Shown: piece after piece, positions 48,012-60,000 of the stretch | How the letters are laid out: each line of letters opens with the position of its first letter | Numbering within the stretch: position 1 is the stretch's first letter | Assembly (NCBI RefSeq): GCF_932526225.1 | Contig: NC_064042.1 | Coordinates: 10,308,540 to 10,368,539 of the forward strand | DNA length: 60,000 bases | Origin: Nematostella vectensis | Taxonomy: Eukaryota; Cnidaria; Anthozoa; Actiniaria; Edwardsiidae | Direction: 5' to 3' | Notes under the pieces: generated by a model | Seen by the model: only the letters and a program-made list of their open reading frames with translations | The model's database searches: none | Told to the model about the DNA's origin: nothing | Position numbers and translations under genes: made by a program

Positions 48012-51000
48012 ACGGGGGAGAGAGAGCAAGGAAGGCGGCAGGTATAGGCACGGAGTTGTCGAAATGGACTATGGCAGCTAAGGTCATAGCATGAGCCTTT
48101 GAGTCTCCCTCGCAACCAGACAGGCAGGCAGCTAGGCAGCGCTTGAGTGCGAAGACTCCAGAACGGCTGCAGGATACTAACTTACTCGGAGAGTGACCAC
48201 AAAGAATGCTTGCAGCCGTAATGAGCTATAATTCGTTCAATTTGAAGTTAGAGGTATAACGATGACTCGAGGTGTTTCCCAATCAGAACTGATATGAACT
48301 CTGGCGACGATTCGGCGAATGCGGGGCACGATAACTCGACAATGCATTTTACCAGATTCGATAAAAGATTTCTTATCTCGCTTAAAACACCGTACAGTCT
48401 ACGTACTCGTGATAACAACTCCACAAATGAAACCAAAGAATTCAAGTAACTTTAAAGTGTTTGCCAGTGGCTGGATAATATAAAAAGAGAACAAATCAAT
48501 TGAGGTTTATAAGAAAGAAATTTGATTTCAATTTTAACTACCCGTGAAAAAACTACCACATATAAAACCAAAGAATGGCAGGAAATGTTTAGACAGTGGC
48601 TGATTATGAAAAGAGAATATATCATTAAAGGTTTCTAACAAAGCAATTTGATAACTTTCTTCTCCTAACGAGTCAATGTAAACAGTGTGTTAGACTTGTT
48701 ATACGCGATGTTGAAAATGTCTTTGTTTGATCGTTTAGATTTAGATACACTGGATGGGTTAATAACAGACATGCAACTGTTATCCAAGTTTGTAAAAAAA
48801 ATGCTATTTTATATATAGTTATTGTTAGAATTCAGGAGTTGTTTACAAGAGCATTACGAACACTAGTGTTGCTATTTACAATAAAATTTAGAAGCTATGT
48901 CTTAGTGATTTTAGCTTGGCGTTTAAATTCATTCCTGTCAAAATTACATCTGAATTCGTATCAAGTATATCAAAATTAAATACTTTACCTAAGAAAAACA
49001 AAAACAACAATAAACCAACCAAAACTGTATATGCATGGCGGGAGTCATTAACACTTTCAAGTCTTAATTTTCCTTGAATGGAGAATGGCTCATTAGGAAC
49101 TTTTGGGGGTAAGAAGACACCCAATGTGAAAAATATATATATTGGATAGGTTTTAAGTGTGACAGCTGAAAGCCACGATGCGCAAGCGCCTGGGCGAAGA
49201 GACAGCTTATCGCTTTGCATGACAACGAGGCAGACGACCAGGTGCCTTTATGGAGTCACCGGGATAACCGTGATGGAATTTCACGCAAAATAACCTCGCC
49301 TAAAGACTTCCAAAACCCCACTATACACAGAAAAGTGCTCCCAAGAGTCATGGGCTGTCTAATCACACTAGAAGAGGGGAGGAGGTGTATCTTATGGTTT
49401 GATTCCCATTAAAGGGTAGTTGTAGTATTTGATAAGCATGCCACGTTATAACAACATGAAGAAACACGTGTTTTGGGAGAGTGTTGGCGCCCACGCTAAA
49501 GACTCTATCGCAATATAAACACCGCTTTCTCTACACTTATCATGCCGGCAGGCGACTAGAGACTTCTTGGATCGGTAGACGCTGTCAGCACATCTAAAAT
49601 CGCACTCTTGGAGGCTTTAAGACGGTGGAATATCCCTGGTGTGCTTTAGGAATTAGAGCCACTTGCGTTGGGTTCTACATTATAATTAGCGTAGCGTTAA
49701 GTAGGAAAGAAACACCTTTTGGGAAAGGTGAGAAAAACCATTATAATATAGGAAAATAGATATTCATAAACCTTATTCAATGAAAAATAACCTTAAGTAT
49801 AACTTTGAAATAAACATAGTAAGTAAAGGCTCGTCTCCGTTGTTGGGAAATGCCAAAAATCTAGAATAGCATTTTTTTCATAATAGCAATGTAATGGTGA
49901 CCCTTAAAAAGGCTCCCACATACTGGGCGAAGGATTAAGTTGTGAATTTGCTGGGTTAGCGATCATTACTGATTCCACTTGAATTGCAGTCTCTTAAAAG
50001 CGCGAAATCTCCATGATACGCCCTCCCAAGCGTTTAGACACGTGTCGAACCGAAGGCATGGGGTGATCGAGACGTGTTCACATCTATAAATGTCACTTAG
50101 AAATCAGTTTGTTTTTCACTCTTATGACCGCTCAGGATTTCCAAGCGTGACAGGGAATAAGCCCTGATTCAAACCCCTCCAATATGAGTTGCTGAGAATA
50201 TTTACCAAAACAACTCATGCTTCGCGTATAAACATGATTTTTAGACCAAGCCTAGAATTTTCGTAGTGACAAAAAATCAAAAAAGCAGAGACAAAATTTG
50301 TTAGAAGGGTGATTTGTAGGAAAATTTCGTTTCTCACATCAATCGGGCAAAGTTCACCTGTCGTTAGAAAATAAATAACAAAAAAGGATGACCCAGGAGA
50401 AAGATCGTGAGAGAGAAATACGCTGCATAATATTTAACTGTCCTAATTTGACAGCTCGATTAAAAATAACTCCACGAAAATATCAACACTTCACCGTTGG
50501 GTTTCTAGTCACGATGGGATTAGTGAAAAAATGCGGCACAAAACAAAATCATAAAAACAAAATGACTTTCTCGTTGGAAATGAAATAATTAATTGGCTTC
50601 TTTTCAGTCTGTGGAAATATTTGCCTAACTTGGCGGAAATTCGGAAATGCCTAAAACGTGTTTTAGAGCCGAAGGTCTCAAGGGAAACGCTTTCTGTGTG
50701 GATAAAATTACTATCGTCTTTTCCGACAACGTTCAGAAGTTAATATCACTTTGCGATCTAAGTAAATAACACGTCGGAAAACAGACTATTTACCGGGGAA
50801 GCCGAAGTTATTTCATACTAGCCCTTTAAACACTGAGTTCCCTTAATTTAAACCTAAACTAACTTTAGAAGGACGCTAATCCGCTGCGAAATCCGTCATG
50901 AGCTAATCCTTGTGAGCTGCGATGGGAAAGAGTTGATGAAATCGAAGTTTTACTATGTAAAATAGTGGCCCAGCATTACACCTATCAAATAGGATCAGAA

Positions 51001-52234
51001 AATAATACTGTAAAATATAGAGGGGGAATTTAACGTAAACATACAGCAAGTTTATTACAGTTCGGTTAATTACTTTTGGAGGCAATTTTCATGGCACCCA
51101 AAATTAAAATCTCGACCCAAAATTAAATAGGCTGGGTGTTATTAGCTAATAAACAAACTTTGATGAATTCTAAATTTATACGATAAGCTAGCAATTTCCA
51201 AATCTCTTTAAAGAGATTCTTAGATAATATCCGCCAGGAAAGAGGAGTAATTTAAAAAGTTTTAATACAAATGTCGTACATTGGTTCCTAAATCGTCGGC
51301 CAGTTTCGTAAACAATATCCCCATAGGATAGAATTACGAGGAAGTTCAAAGACGAGCGCCGAAAAATCTAATGAATTGGACCGTTAGGGATACGTCTAGA
51401 GCACCTGCTATCGCTGAAGGGCGATCTAAAAAAATAAAAATAAAACACGTGTTAAGCGGATAACTAAAATTTCACAGAGTTTGATCTCTCGGCAAAATAA
51501 TCAACCTTCTCATAATTCGACAGCTGTAGTCTGTGAATTTCAAGGAGTTCTTTGTCGGACTTGTTGTCAAAATACACTTTAATCAACAAAATTGAGTTAA
51601 GTATGAGCTTAGGGAATGTTAGTTCGGGCCGAACATATTGATATGCGTCTTGCGGGCGGGAAGGAGACGCGTAATGTCAGAACGATGAAGAAAAATAAAC
51701 AATGCACTAGAAAAAAAATGAGTTGTTTTCCTAACGGTGAAATCCTGATAACGGATGTGGCTCGCGATTAGATATTCTGCTGGTGTGTTTAAGGATTAAA
51801 GCACGAGAGATAACGGGAATAGGTAAATAAACAACTACGGGATATTTCCGAGAACCTACTACAAAATTGCGAAACTGTAAATTCGATAAAAATCTGTATA
51901 GCTGTGTGCTTAATTTTAATGATTTGGGTGGAATAGAAGTTGCGTAAGAAAAGAAGTTTATTAAGTTCCTTTGGGGGCATATATGATATATATAGCTTTA
52001 TCTGAACGGGGCTTATAGTAAATGTGGTTATTTGTCGCTTAGCAATATAGGACCGACCATGTTTCTTTGGAAATAAAATCCTGATGAGCTGTATCTTACT
52101 CAATCGAGGGAAAAATAAAGCGATAGTGTTTGTTATCTAAACCAATATACCTTTCCCTATCAAACCATTTGATAAGGACACAAGACCGTACTGAACCCCA
52201 CGCACACAACCTAGAGATACGCACATAAGAACTA
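48012..52234. other. Unassigned intergenic stretch
   Basis: AT-rich sequence. The short ORFs show no motif, signal peptide or splice-supported exon structure. Nothing further recognised. Confidence 0.5.
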
Positions 52235-52315
52235 CAAGCTTTGCTGTAAGCGATAACATGCGCACGCCACTTAAGCATGCGCACGGAATGACAAGATGAG
52301 CCTGCACACTGCATT

Positions 52316-53421
52316 TAAAGCGGTAACAAGTGCACAGTATTCCAAGCTGAGCATGCGCACAGTATTATAAGCTGAGCATGCGCACAGTATTCAAGCTGAG
52401 CATGCGCACAGTATTACAAGTTGAGCATGCACACAGTATTATAAGCTAAGCATGCGCACAGTATTATAAGCTGAGCATGCGCACAGTATTACAAGCCGAG
52501 CATGCGCAATGTATTACAAGCTAAGCATGCGCACAGTATTATAAGCTGAGCATGCGCAATGTATTATAAGCTAAGCATGCGCACAGTATTACAAGCTGAG
52601 CATGCTTACAGTATTACAAGCTGAGCATGCGCAATGTATTACAATGTATTACAATGTATTACTGCATGCTCAGCTTATAATACATTGCGCAATGTATTAC
52701 AAGCTGAGCATGCGCAATGTATTATAAACTGAGCATGCGCAATGTATTACAAGCTGAGCATGCGCAATGTATTATAAGCTGAGCATGCGCAATATATTAC
52801 AAGCTGAGCATGCAAAATGTATTATAAGCTGAGCATGCGCAATGTATTACAAGCTGAGCATGCGCAATGTATTACAAGCTGAGCATGCGCAATATATTAC
52901 AAGCTGAGCATGCGCAATATATTATAAGCTGAGCATGCAAAATGTATTACAAGCTGAGCATGCGCAATGTATTACAAGATGAGCATGCGCAATGTATTAC
53001 AAGATGAGCATGCGCAATATATTACAAGCTGAGCATGCGCAATATATTATAAGCTGAGCATGCAAAATGTATTACAAGCTGAGCATGCGCAATATATTAC
53101 AAGCTGAGCATGCAAAATGTATTATAAGCTGAGCATGCGCAATGTATTACAAGCTGAGTATGCGCAATGTATTACAAGATGAGCATGCGCAATGTATTAC
53201 AAGCTGAGCATGCGCAATATATTACAAGCTGAGCATGCGCAATATATTATAAGCTGAGCATGCAAAATGTATTACAAGCTGAGCATGCGCAATATATTAC
53301 AAGCTGAGCATGCAAAATGTATTACAAGCTGAGTATGCGCAATGTATTACAAGATGAGCATGCGCAATGTATTACAAGCTGAGCATGCGCAAAATATTAC
53401 AAGATGAGCATGCGCACAGTG
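52316..53421. repeat. 25-bp satellite array, ~44 copies, with one inverted segment
   Basis: The unit is GAGCATGCGCAATGTATTAC plus AAGCT. A CACAGTATT variant dominates the left 300 bp and CAATGTATT/CAATATATT variants the remainder. Around 52664-52690 one unit is inverted, forming a long palindrome centred on CATTGCGCAATG. Further variants (GCAAAATG, AAGATGAG, ATATATT) recur as blocks, suggesting higher-order units. Degenerate units begin near 52250. Confidence 0.96.
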
Positions 53422-56400
53422 TTATTATTTCCGTGCACTTGGAGAGAAAGCGCAGCGTAAACTTTTTCAGGTTTACAGTAAAAAAAGATAAACGGTTTTT
53501 AAGTGGCACTTACACGCTTGCACTAAAAAAATAATATACTATGCTGAGTATGCGACAAAACAACGTGAAATTTTCCTGTTTACTTAATCCAAGTGTGATA
53601 GAATGGAAGCAATCTTATAACTTCATTGTGTATTTAGAAGCGGAATCATTAAAAAATCCAGCCAATTGGCGCGCAGTATACCATTATAATGACTTTATAA
53701 CTGAATTGAATGACTTTATAACTGGATTGAATTAATCAGTGATTTCGCGGCCTTACATGTAAGGATTTGAGGTACAGCATCTACCGAAACCTAAAATATG
53801 TTTATAATATCATTACAGAAAGTATTAATATACCTTAACATTAAATTCAACTGAAGGATAAAATGTCTTTTAATAAACTTGGATAGTTATTTCGAGCTTG
53901 CCAAAATAATACGCAAATCACTTTTCAGTATTGCTAGCATCCTCCCTTTAAAAAAGTGATTGTGTATCTGTTGGACCATCTGGGTCGGTTTTTAACGCGT
54001 CAAGCACACAAATTCTCATCTTATTCTCTACCGTTCATAACGGGTGTCCTGTGCTTGCAGATGAGCCGCGACTAAGGGGGTGGGATCTGGAACGAGACCT
54101 CTTTCCCTCACCCTAGTCTCCTATGAGTCGCCCTACTTTTGTCACGCAAGGTGTTGTGTGTCAATGTGCGTTACATTGTACGCTGTGCGTGACAATGTTC
54201 AGAACCGCTGCGTAGAAGACTAACACTATACCTTGACCCCCTAGGGGGCCAGGACGCATTAATTAGTACCCCATGGACAGTTCTATCTCTATTATTTCTT
54301 CTCACAGCAGCCTGCTGAGTACCACACAACACTGAGCCCTAAACATCTAGCTAACAATTACTCATGAGAGTAGTACAGTCGCGTCAGCAATCGGGGTTTC
54401 TCACGGAATTTTTGCGCCACGAAAAATGTATAATTTTTTTCAAAAAATTCCTGTAGGAAACCAGACAAAGTAGTAGACTCAACATATTTATCATGGGCTT
54501 GTTTTTTTTTTTTTTTTTTTTCGAAAAAAAAATGTTCATAATTAAAAAGCATTTTAACGACGAGAAAGACTGTTCCAAAAATGTAGCACGTACGTTGAAC
54601 TGCTGAAAATAAAAAAAATCTTAATATAATAGCCGCTTTAAGCGAAGCAAGGAGTGAATAAAACGAGCGAAAATTTGGTCGACCCTCGAGAGAATTAACA
54701 GCGACGAAGGTAACATAAATTGCGTGAATCTTACCGTGCGGAAGGCACCCAGGAATTCCCCAAATAACAAATCCAGTATGTGTGTTATTCCCAAAAAATC
54801 CAAACAGTGCGGCAAAAACCCAGCCTCAAAATCCTTCAACGTAGCCTACAAGCTAAACGCAATCTGGCTTTGCCATACGGCGCGTAATACATCTCACGGG
54901 ACACAGAGAGAAAGGGGTTATTACGCATTTTGACGAGAAATGACATCTCATTCAACACTAGCAAGGGGAGTTTGAAAGGAGTGTTTACAGGCAGAACAAT
55001 ACCACTTTAGAATGCTTTAGAAATATGAATGGCGTACAATAGAAAGCTGTCCGTAAACAACTCTAAATATCTCAACGAGAACAAAAGGCAGTACTCTAAT
55101 TGAAACTCCCAGTTAAAAACCTTAGCTTTTGTTATAATAATACCCGGCTATTCATTGTGATAAGTGAATAGGAACTGAAAAAAAGCGAGCCAGTGTTTTA
55201 ATTGAAGTCTCTAGTGGCAATTTGGCAAGCGCGTTTGCAATTGGTCAAACGCGAAAATCCCTTTCAATGAAAAAAAATATTGTTTAAATCCAGGGCTATT
55301 CATCACCGCACACCTCAATACGAGCCTATACAATTGTAATCTTATTTTTCTCGGCTTATCCAGGGCGCAGCGGAAATTTGAAAGATCCCATAATCTCCAG
55401 GTTCTGAACATACGATATTGTTCGCGACTTGAAAATTTTCTCGAGTCGCGACATCTGTGTTTGTTGAATTGCCAGTCAACGAAGGCAGACGGAGAGTGAT
55501 GTTTGAGTTAGCTGGGTTTATTGAATAGCTAAACGGGGCACAAGTGAACATTATTGTAAATATTAGATGAAAACTTAATTGAGGTAAAAAGCCAGCCACC
55601 TACATACGGTCGCTTGGTAACCCTTTCATTGCTTGAAGCAGGAAATTACAAATGCAATCGACCAAACGTAAAGCGTAAAGCTACAAATAATTCTATTTCC
55701 GTTTTAAACATAAAATTACTTTTTTATATATACTTGGGAAGTATAGAAAAATAAAATCCAACAGTCCTAAGTAAAAAAAATACAAGTTAGTTTGCAAAAA
55801 AAACTTAGTTAGTTTTTCTAGCACAAAATGGTTCGAAACATAGGTTGAGAAACCTAAACAGCGAAATATATCGTCTTTGAAATTATCACTAGCAAGGACT
55901 GTGGGATTCAGACGGAGAGTTATATTATGAGGAATTGTGTTGAAAAAAATATCACCACTAAATCTTTAATCCGCAAGACAACCTTGTCATTTTGCAAGCG
56001 ATAAACAGATGTGCAAAAAACGCTAAAGTATTTTACGGCATTATTGGTCATTATGGACGTATCCCAGATTTTTCGGCCAATATTTAAAAGGAAAAATAAT
56101 AGATCCGTCTTGGGCTTAGCTTTTGTGATCATCGAAAGCATTATGAAACGGAGTAACAGAAAAAAATGAACAATAACAATTTAGTCTCCCTAGCAGATTT
56201 CAATCATTCATTTCATCCATTTAATTCTTTTAATATGCGTTGAATTATTTCACGTTTTCTCTTTAAATTTCTAATCTGATTATAAGACTTACATTTTCTT
56301 AAAAGAAACCCCCGCTCTTCCCTAATAAGATCAACCCCCCACCCCCCCCCCCACCCCCTCCGTCTCATAAACACTCAAAGACACACTGCACTAGATTTCA

Positions 56401-56615
56401 AATATCACCTGACCGAATCTACCTAATTTGATTTGACTGATGTTTAAATATATAATAATATAATAATAATGTATGAGAAGTTTTATGAATATAATCTTCT
56501 AAGTAACCTAGTAAATAACTTAATGCATAATTTAAAAAGTGGATTTAAAATGCCGCGATTGCACACTTCTGCAAATTAATTAGGACTTATTTCAGGACAT
56601 GCGCAAAAAAGATAC
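53422..56615. other. Intergenic sequence between satellite and IQGAP-like gene
   Basis: AT-rich, with a C-run near 56335-56360. Apart from the possible exon at 55410-55599, no gene is supported. The last exon of the IQGAP-like gene may lie here but was not found. Confidence 0.45.
55410..55599 (-). CDS. Possible first exon of a secreted protein
   Basis: On the minus strand an ATG at 55599 opens MAGFLPQLSFHLIFTIMFTC then APFSYS. This is a short N-region, a hydrophobic core and a plausible signal-peptidase site after SYS. A polar Asn/Thr/Ser-rich stretch follows with potential N-glycosylation sites (NIT, NST). A good donor GTATGT follows ..VANNI near 55409. Without it, the frame continues to 55342. 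No downstream exon was recognised and the family is unknown, so chance is quite possible. Confidence 0.25.
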
Positions 56616-56619
56616 ATTT

Positions 56620-56985
56620 GAATAAGTGTTTACCCGTGTGATCAAGTGTTCGCTCATGGAATCAAGTTTTTTTTTTATCAAGCGTTCTCTCACGTGATCA
56701 TGTGTTCTCTCATATGATCAAATATTTTCTCATGTGGTCAATGGCTCTCTTATGCGAGCAATTGTTCCCTCACGTGATCAAGTGTTCTTGATCAACCATT
56801 CTCTCATAAGATCAAAAGTTCTTTTATTTGAACAATTGTTCTCTCGTGTGATCAATTGTTCTATCATGTGATCAATGATCTCTTATGTGATCAATTGTTC
56901 TCTTGTGTGATCAATTGTCTTCTGTGAGATCAATCATTCTCTAATGTGATCATGTGTTCTCTCACGTGATCAAGTGTTCTTGTAA
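56620..56985. repeat. 18-20 bp tandem repeat, ~18 copies
   Basis: Variants of GTTCTCTCATGTGATCAA recur with frequent small changes, many keeping TGATCA, and the array ends near GTTGATCACGTGATC. It lies just downstream of the last recognised IQGAP-like exon. Confidence 0.9.
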
Positions 56986-57167
56986 ACGTTGATCACGTGA
57001 TCTGTAACACTTGACGAAACACAAACCATTTGTGTTTGTTTCCATGCAACGCATATTTGAACAGAATGTGATGTGCGATTAGAATGTACAAATGTCAATT
57101 GTATGTTTGGAATCGCGCGATTAGGGTTTACAAACGTTAATGGTATGTTAAAGTTTTGTTATCTTAC

Positions 57168-59908
57168 CGGGTCGCTCAAGTGCTGTTTCTCGAGAAGTTC
57201 TTCTAGGTTAAGATCGGTCTCGTACGCTTTACTCGTCTTGCCTGGACATTAAACGACGAAAACTAATAAGAATGAGCTACTTCTGGCCACCTCATCTGAT
57301 TTTACCTTACCATACCGCTTCAGCCCTTCACATTTTGTCTCATTCACCTTTCCATACCCAACCAGCTAATCACATCTTGTTTCACGACCTTACCTTACCT
57401 TAACTGACCATACCCCACCAGCCCTTTATATTTTGTCTCACTGACCTTTCCATACCCCACCAGCTATTCACATATCTTTTCCCATGGACCTTGTCTTACC
57501 TTACCTTAACTGACCAAATCCTATCAGCCCTTCACATTTCGTCTCACTGGCCTTTCCATACCCCACCAGCTATTCACACTTTTTCTTATGGACCTTACCT
57601 TACCTTACCTTAACTTACCATACCCCACCAGCCCTTCACATTTTGTCTCACTGACCTTTCCATACCCCACCAGCTATTCACATCATTTCCCATAGACCTT
57701 ACCTTACCTTAACAAAATAACATACCCCATCATCTATTCACACCTTTTCCATCGACCTCACCTTATTGTGTCACCTCATCACATCCTTTCTCACATCGTT
57801 ACCACACTTCTAGTCGAGGTGAATGCGTACGTACCTTTGTAATACAAGGCGATGGTGTAGATACCGGGCTCAGGAGATGCTAAAGTTACAGATATATCAG
57901 ACTTCCTGGAAACAGAAAAGGATAAACTAAGTAATCAGTACTGTTGCGATTGGATGATTGTCATACTTTTTAATTTCGAAAGATGACCGCTTAGATGAGG
58001 GTTTAATATATAGGACACTCTTTTCAGATATTGAAGATGTCTGCTTACAATGGATTTGATGGTAATGGACACCTTTTTTAGCTCCTTCAAGGCCTATTAT
58101 CCAAGGAGAAGTAAGCTGAGAGAGAAAAGGAAGGTTTCTGCTAAGGGCAAATTTGACTGTATAACGAACACCTTTTCGAGTTCCCTAAGGTGTCTGTAAG
58201 GATAAAGTTGACTGTATAACGAACACTATTTTGGCTTCTTTAAGGTGTCTGTTAAGGATAAAGTCGACCGGTAACAAACACTATTTCATGTTCTTTAAGG
58301 TGTCTGGAAAAATAAAGTTGACTATGTAACAAACATCTCAACGGGCTCTTGGATTTGTCTACGTGTGCCTACGAAAGACTTGACTATATAACAAACACCT
58401 TTTCAATTTCCTGAAAGCGTTTGGTAACGATAAAGTTGACCGTATAGGCTCCTTATGGTGTCTGCTTAAACTGTTTTGACTTATGTAGGTCTCATACCTG
58501 TAAACTGGTATCTCCTACGTCTTTGTGGTAAGGATAAAGTCGACATTAAGTAGGTTTTATACCTGTGGACTGGTATCCCCTGCGTCTCTATTATCACTCC
58601 CTCTCGCTCAAGCTGGTTGTACGAGAACCGTATCTGCTTATTGCCTCCTTGCGATGATGAGCTACCAAAACTCCCCCTCTAAGAAAGGAGGCAAAACATT
58701 AATATATTTGTTCCTGTAACGCCCTGTAACAAGATACTACGATTGCTTTGTTAGGTAAATAAATCCATTTCAATTTCGGGTAAATATAAAAAGCGGTTGA
58801 ATTTCTACTCCCTCCACCACTCCTCCTTCCCCGCTGTTTGCATTACCAAGAGGTCTTCCCTCAACTATTGAAGAACATCTGCCATTTGGTTCGAAGTGTC
58901 TCACGCGCGCAACCAGTTTTCCTGCCTAAAAAGTTTAAAGTTCCATAATGAACGCACGCGTTCAGCCGCGCGTTGCTTAACAGCCGAATCGCTAAGATTG
59001 GAGATATGCCTCAAAATCCTTGATTTCTTTACCTTTTGAGCCTTTGAGACTGACGCAGCTCTTGTCCGTACCGCAACTAAGTATTCTGTTGAAGAGACAG
59101 CACATTTGAACGGGAGAACATATAAAGGACACAGCAGTTCATGAAGTCGAGAACATATGACGAAGTAAACACATGAAGGCGAGAACATATGAAGGAGTAA
59201 ACACATGAAGGCGAGAACATATGAAGGAGTAAACACATGAATGCGAAAACATATTAATCAAAGTCCTTGGGTTTGGGTAGGTGCGTTAACAGATTATGGG
59301 GTCCCTGTGGAATTAAAGCGCGAAAGCGAGGCTTTGGCAGGTCGGAATGTGTGCAATTTTCATTCAAAGTCTTGATCTTATCTTCAAATCCTTTCACTTC
59401 GCGAACAGTAAAATTATATGTAAAATATTTGTTTTTGACTTTTAACGAGCCAGGAGCGAGATTTTAGAAACTGAAGAACTGAAACTTGTCGAGACTTGTT
59501 TATATTCTATTGTCTCGCGGTTGGTTGAAACAAATGCTCAATATTTCCGATGACCATGGTTTTACTGGTGAGGCTGTGACCAGGTGGTTAGCTTCGAGCT
59601 TTATTGTAAAACAAACATAAAGCTTCGACGTGCAAAATCCTCGCTTTCGCGATCGAGTTCCATTATCTGGAAAATGGCTCATAAGTTTGTAAACCAGATC
59701 TGGCCTACCAAGCCTCACTTTCTCACTCAAATAACACAGGGCCCCCATCATCTGGTAAACGGTCCATTGCTCGCTAGCTACAGGAATACGATTTAAAACT
59801 ATAGTTTAAAACTAAAACTAAAGTTGTTAGCAGCTTTTCTGATAGGGAAAGTTTACCTTTGTACGCATCCAGCTGTTCCCGTAGGAACTGTCCATGATCA
59901 TTTAAGGC
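57168..59908 (-). CDS. IQGAP-like protein, RasGAP_C domain exons (partial)
   Basis: The five minus-strand exons in transcript order are 59908-59857, 59085-59033, 58678-58563, 57905-57835 and 57241-57168. Phases chain exactly (0-1, 1-0, 0-2, 2-1, 1-0) and all sites are GT-AG. The joined product of about 122 aa reads ALNDHGQFLREQLDAYKE.., KQIRFSYNQLEREGVIIET, SVTLASPEPGIYTIALYYKG, LNLEELLEKQHLSDP. This follows the IQGAP C-terminal (RasGAP_C) pattern: YKxYL helix, basic/Ser linker, KxIxxxYxxLxxxGVxxE, a phi-x-phi strand, then a helix. IQGAPs are cortical actin and Rho-GTPase scaffolds. The usual last segment (NVNLLxFLLNKKF-type) was not found left of 57168. The upstream part lies beyond the window. 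Assignment rests on remembered family pattern, not a search. Confidence 0.75.
57290..57780. repeat. ~107-bp minisatellite in IQGAP-like intron, ~5 copies
   Basis: CCATACCCCACCAGC, TTCACATTTTGTCTCACTGA and ACCTTACCTTACCTTAACT recur in order at roughly 107-bp spacing and fill the intron 57242-57834. Confidence 0.92.
58030..58480. repeat. ~62-bp degenerate minisatellite in IQGAP-like intron
   Basis: TTAAGGTGTCTG, GATAAAGTTGACTGTATAAC and GAACACC recur about seven times in intron 57906-58562. The GATAAAGTCGAC copy at 58533 brings the array up to the duplicated exon end. Confidence 0.85.
59135..59253. repeat. 32-bp tandem repeat, ~4 copies
   Basis: GAAGGCGAGAACATATGAAG then GAGTAAACACAT repeats in the intron between the first two IQGAP-like exons. 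Confidence 0.93.
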
Positions 59909-60000
59909 CTGGAAAGAGGAATATGGAAAGCCAGCTAAAATAAATATTGGAAGGAATAAAATGTTCAGTATTTGTATAGCGCAAACTAACGTCGCGAGAC

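Noticed and set aside
47884-48115. Overlapping ORFs on both strands around 48.0 kb
   Set aside because: Open frames arise from the GC-rich hairpin block. There is no conserved motif and no consistent start or splice structure.
52316-53421. CRISPR-like array (short regular repeats)
   Set aside because: The 25-bp units are directly abutting with no unique spacers, and the genome is eukaryotic. It is a satellite.
58901-59236. 111-aa minus-strand ORF beginning with repeated Met/Cys/Leu-rich residues
   Set aside because: Its first part is the 32-bp intronic array. Only 59033-59085 within it is an exon of the IQGAP-like gene.

Overview
The window is animal DNA with many introns and is most likely cnidarian. 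A sea anemone such as Nematostella fits best. This is inferred from an intronless SoxB1-type gene, short phase-matched exons, dense minisatellites and foldback elements; no marker names the species.

Region 1 (1-24118, + strand) is one large gene. Thirty-one exons splice in phase into about 1777 residues of coiled coil ending in a GRIP domain. The C-terminal third, with its KMKAMLVKTKKDLAETK, RVHSVLKQQK, RRLERNQERE and NLEYLKNVILK stretches, identifies it as the trans-Golgi golgin GCC2 (GCC185). Its N-terminus lies outside the window. Many of its introns carry minisatellites. Three of these arrays are built from the 3' end of the preceding exon plus its 5' splice site, and one ends on a 3' splice site.

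Region 2 (24119-38833) has no convincing gene. Its first 6 kb hold a tRNA-derived SINE, five foldback (MITE-like) elements or inverted repeats and a roughly 90-bp tandem repeat. From about 29.8 kb the repeats nearly vanish.

Region 3 (38834-39865, - strand) is a single-exon SoxB1 transcription factor of 343 aa. It sits in a repeat-poor, gene-poor tract of roughly 30-47.7 kb, as expected of the regulatory domain of a developmental gene.

Region 4 (39866-57167) has no secure gene. It contains twin hairpins near 48.0 kb, a 25-bp satellite with an internal strand inversion (52.3-53.4 kb), one possible signal-peptide exon (55.6 kb) and an 18-20 bp array (56.6-57.0 kb).

Region 5 (57168-59908, - strand) holds five phase-matched exons encoding most of a RasGAP_C (IQGAP C-terminal) domain. 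The final exon was not found and the rest of the gene lies beyond the right edge.

The three genes have unrelated functions (Golgi tethering, neural/pluripotency-type transcription factor, cytoskeletal scaffold). The most interesting signal is the repeated origin of tandem arrays from splice junctions in GCC2, with a smaller case in the IQGAP-like gene.
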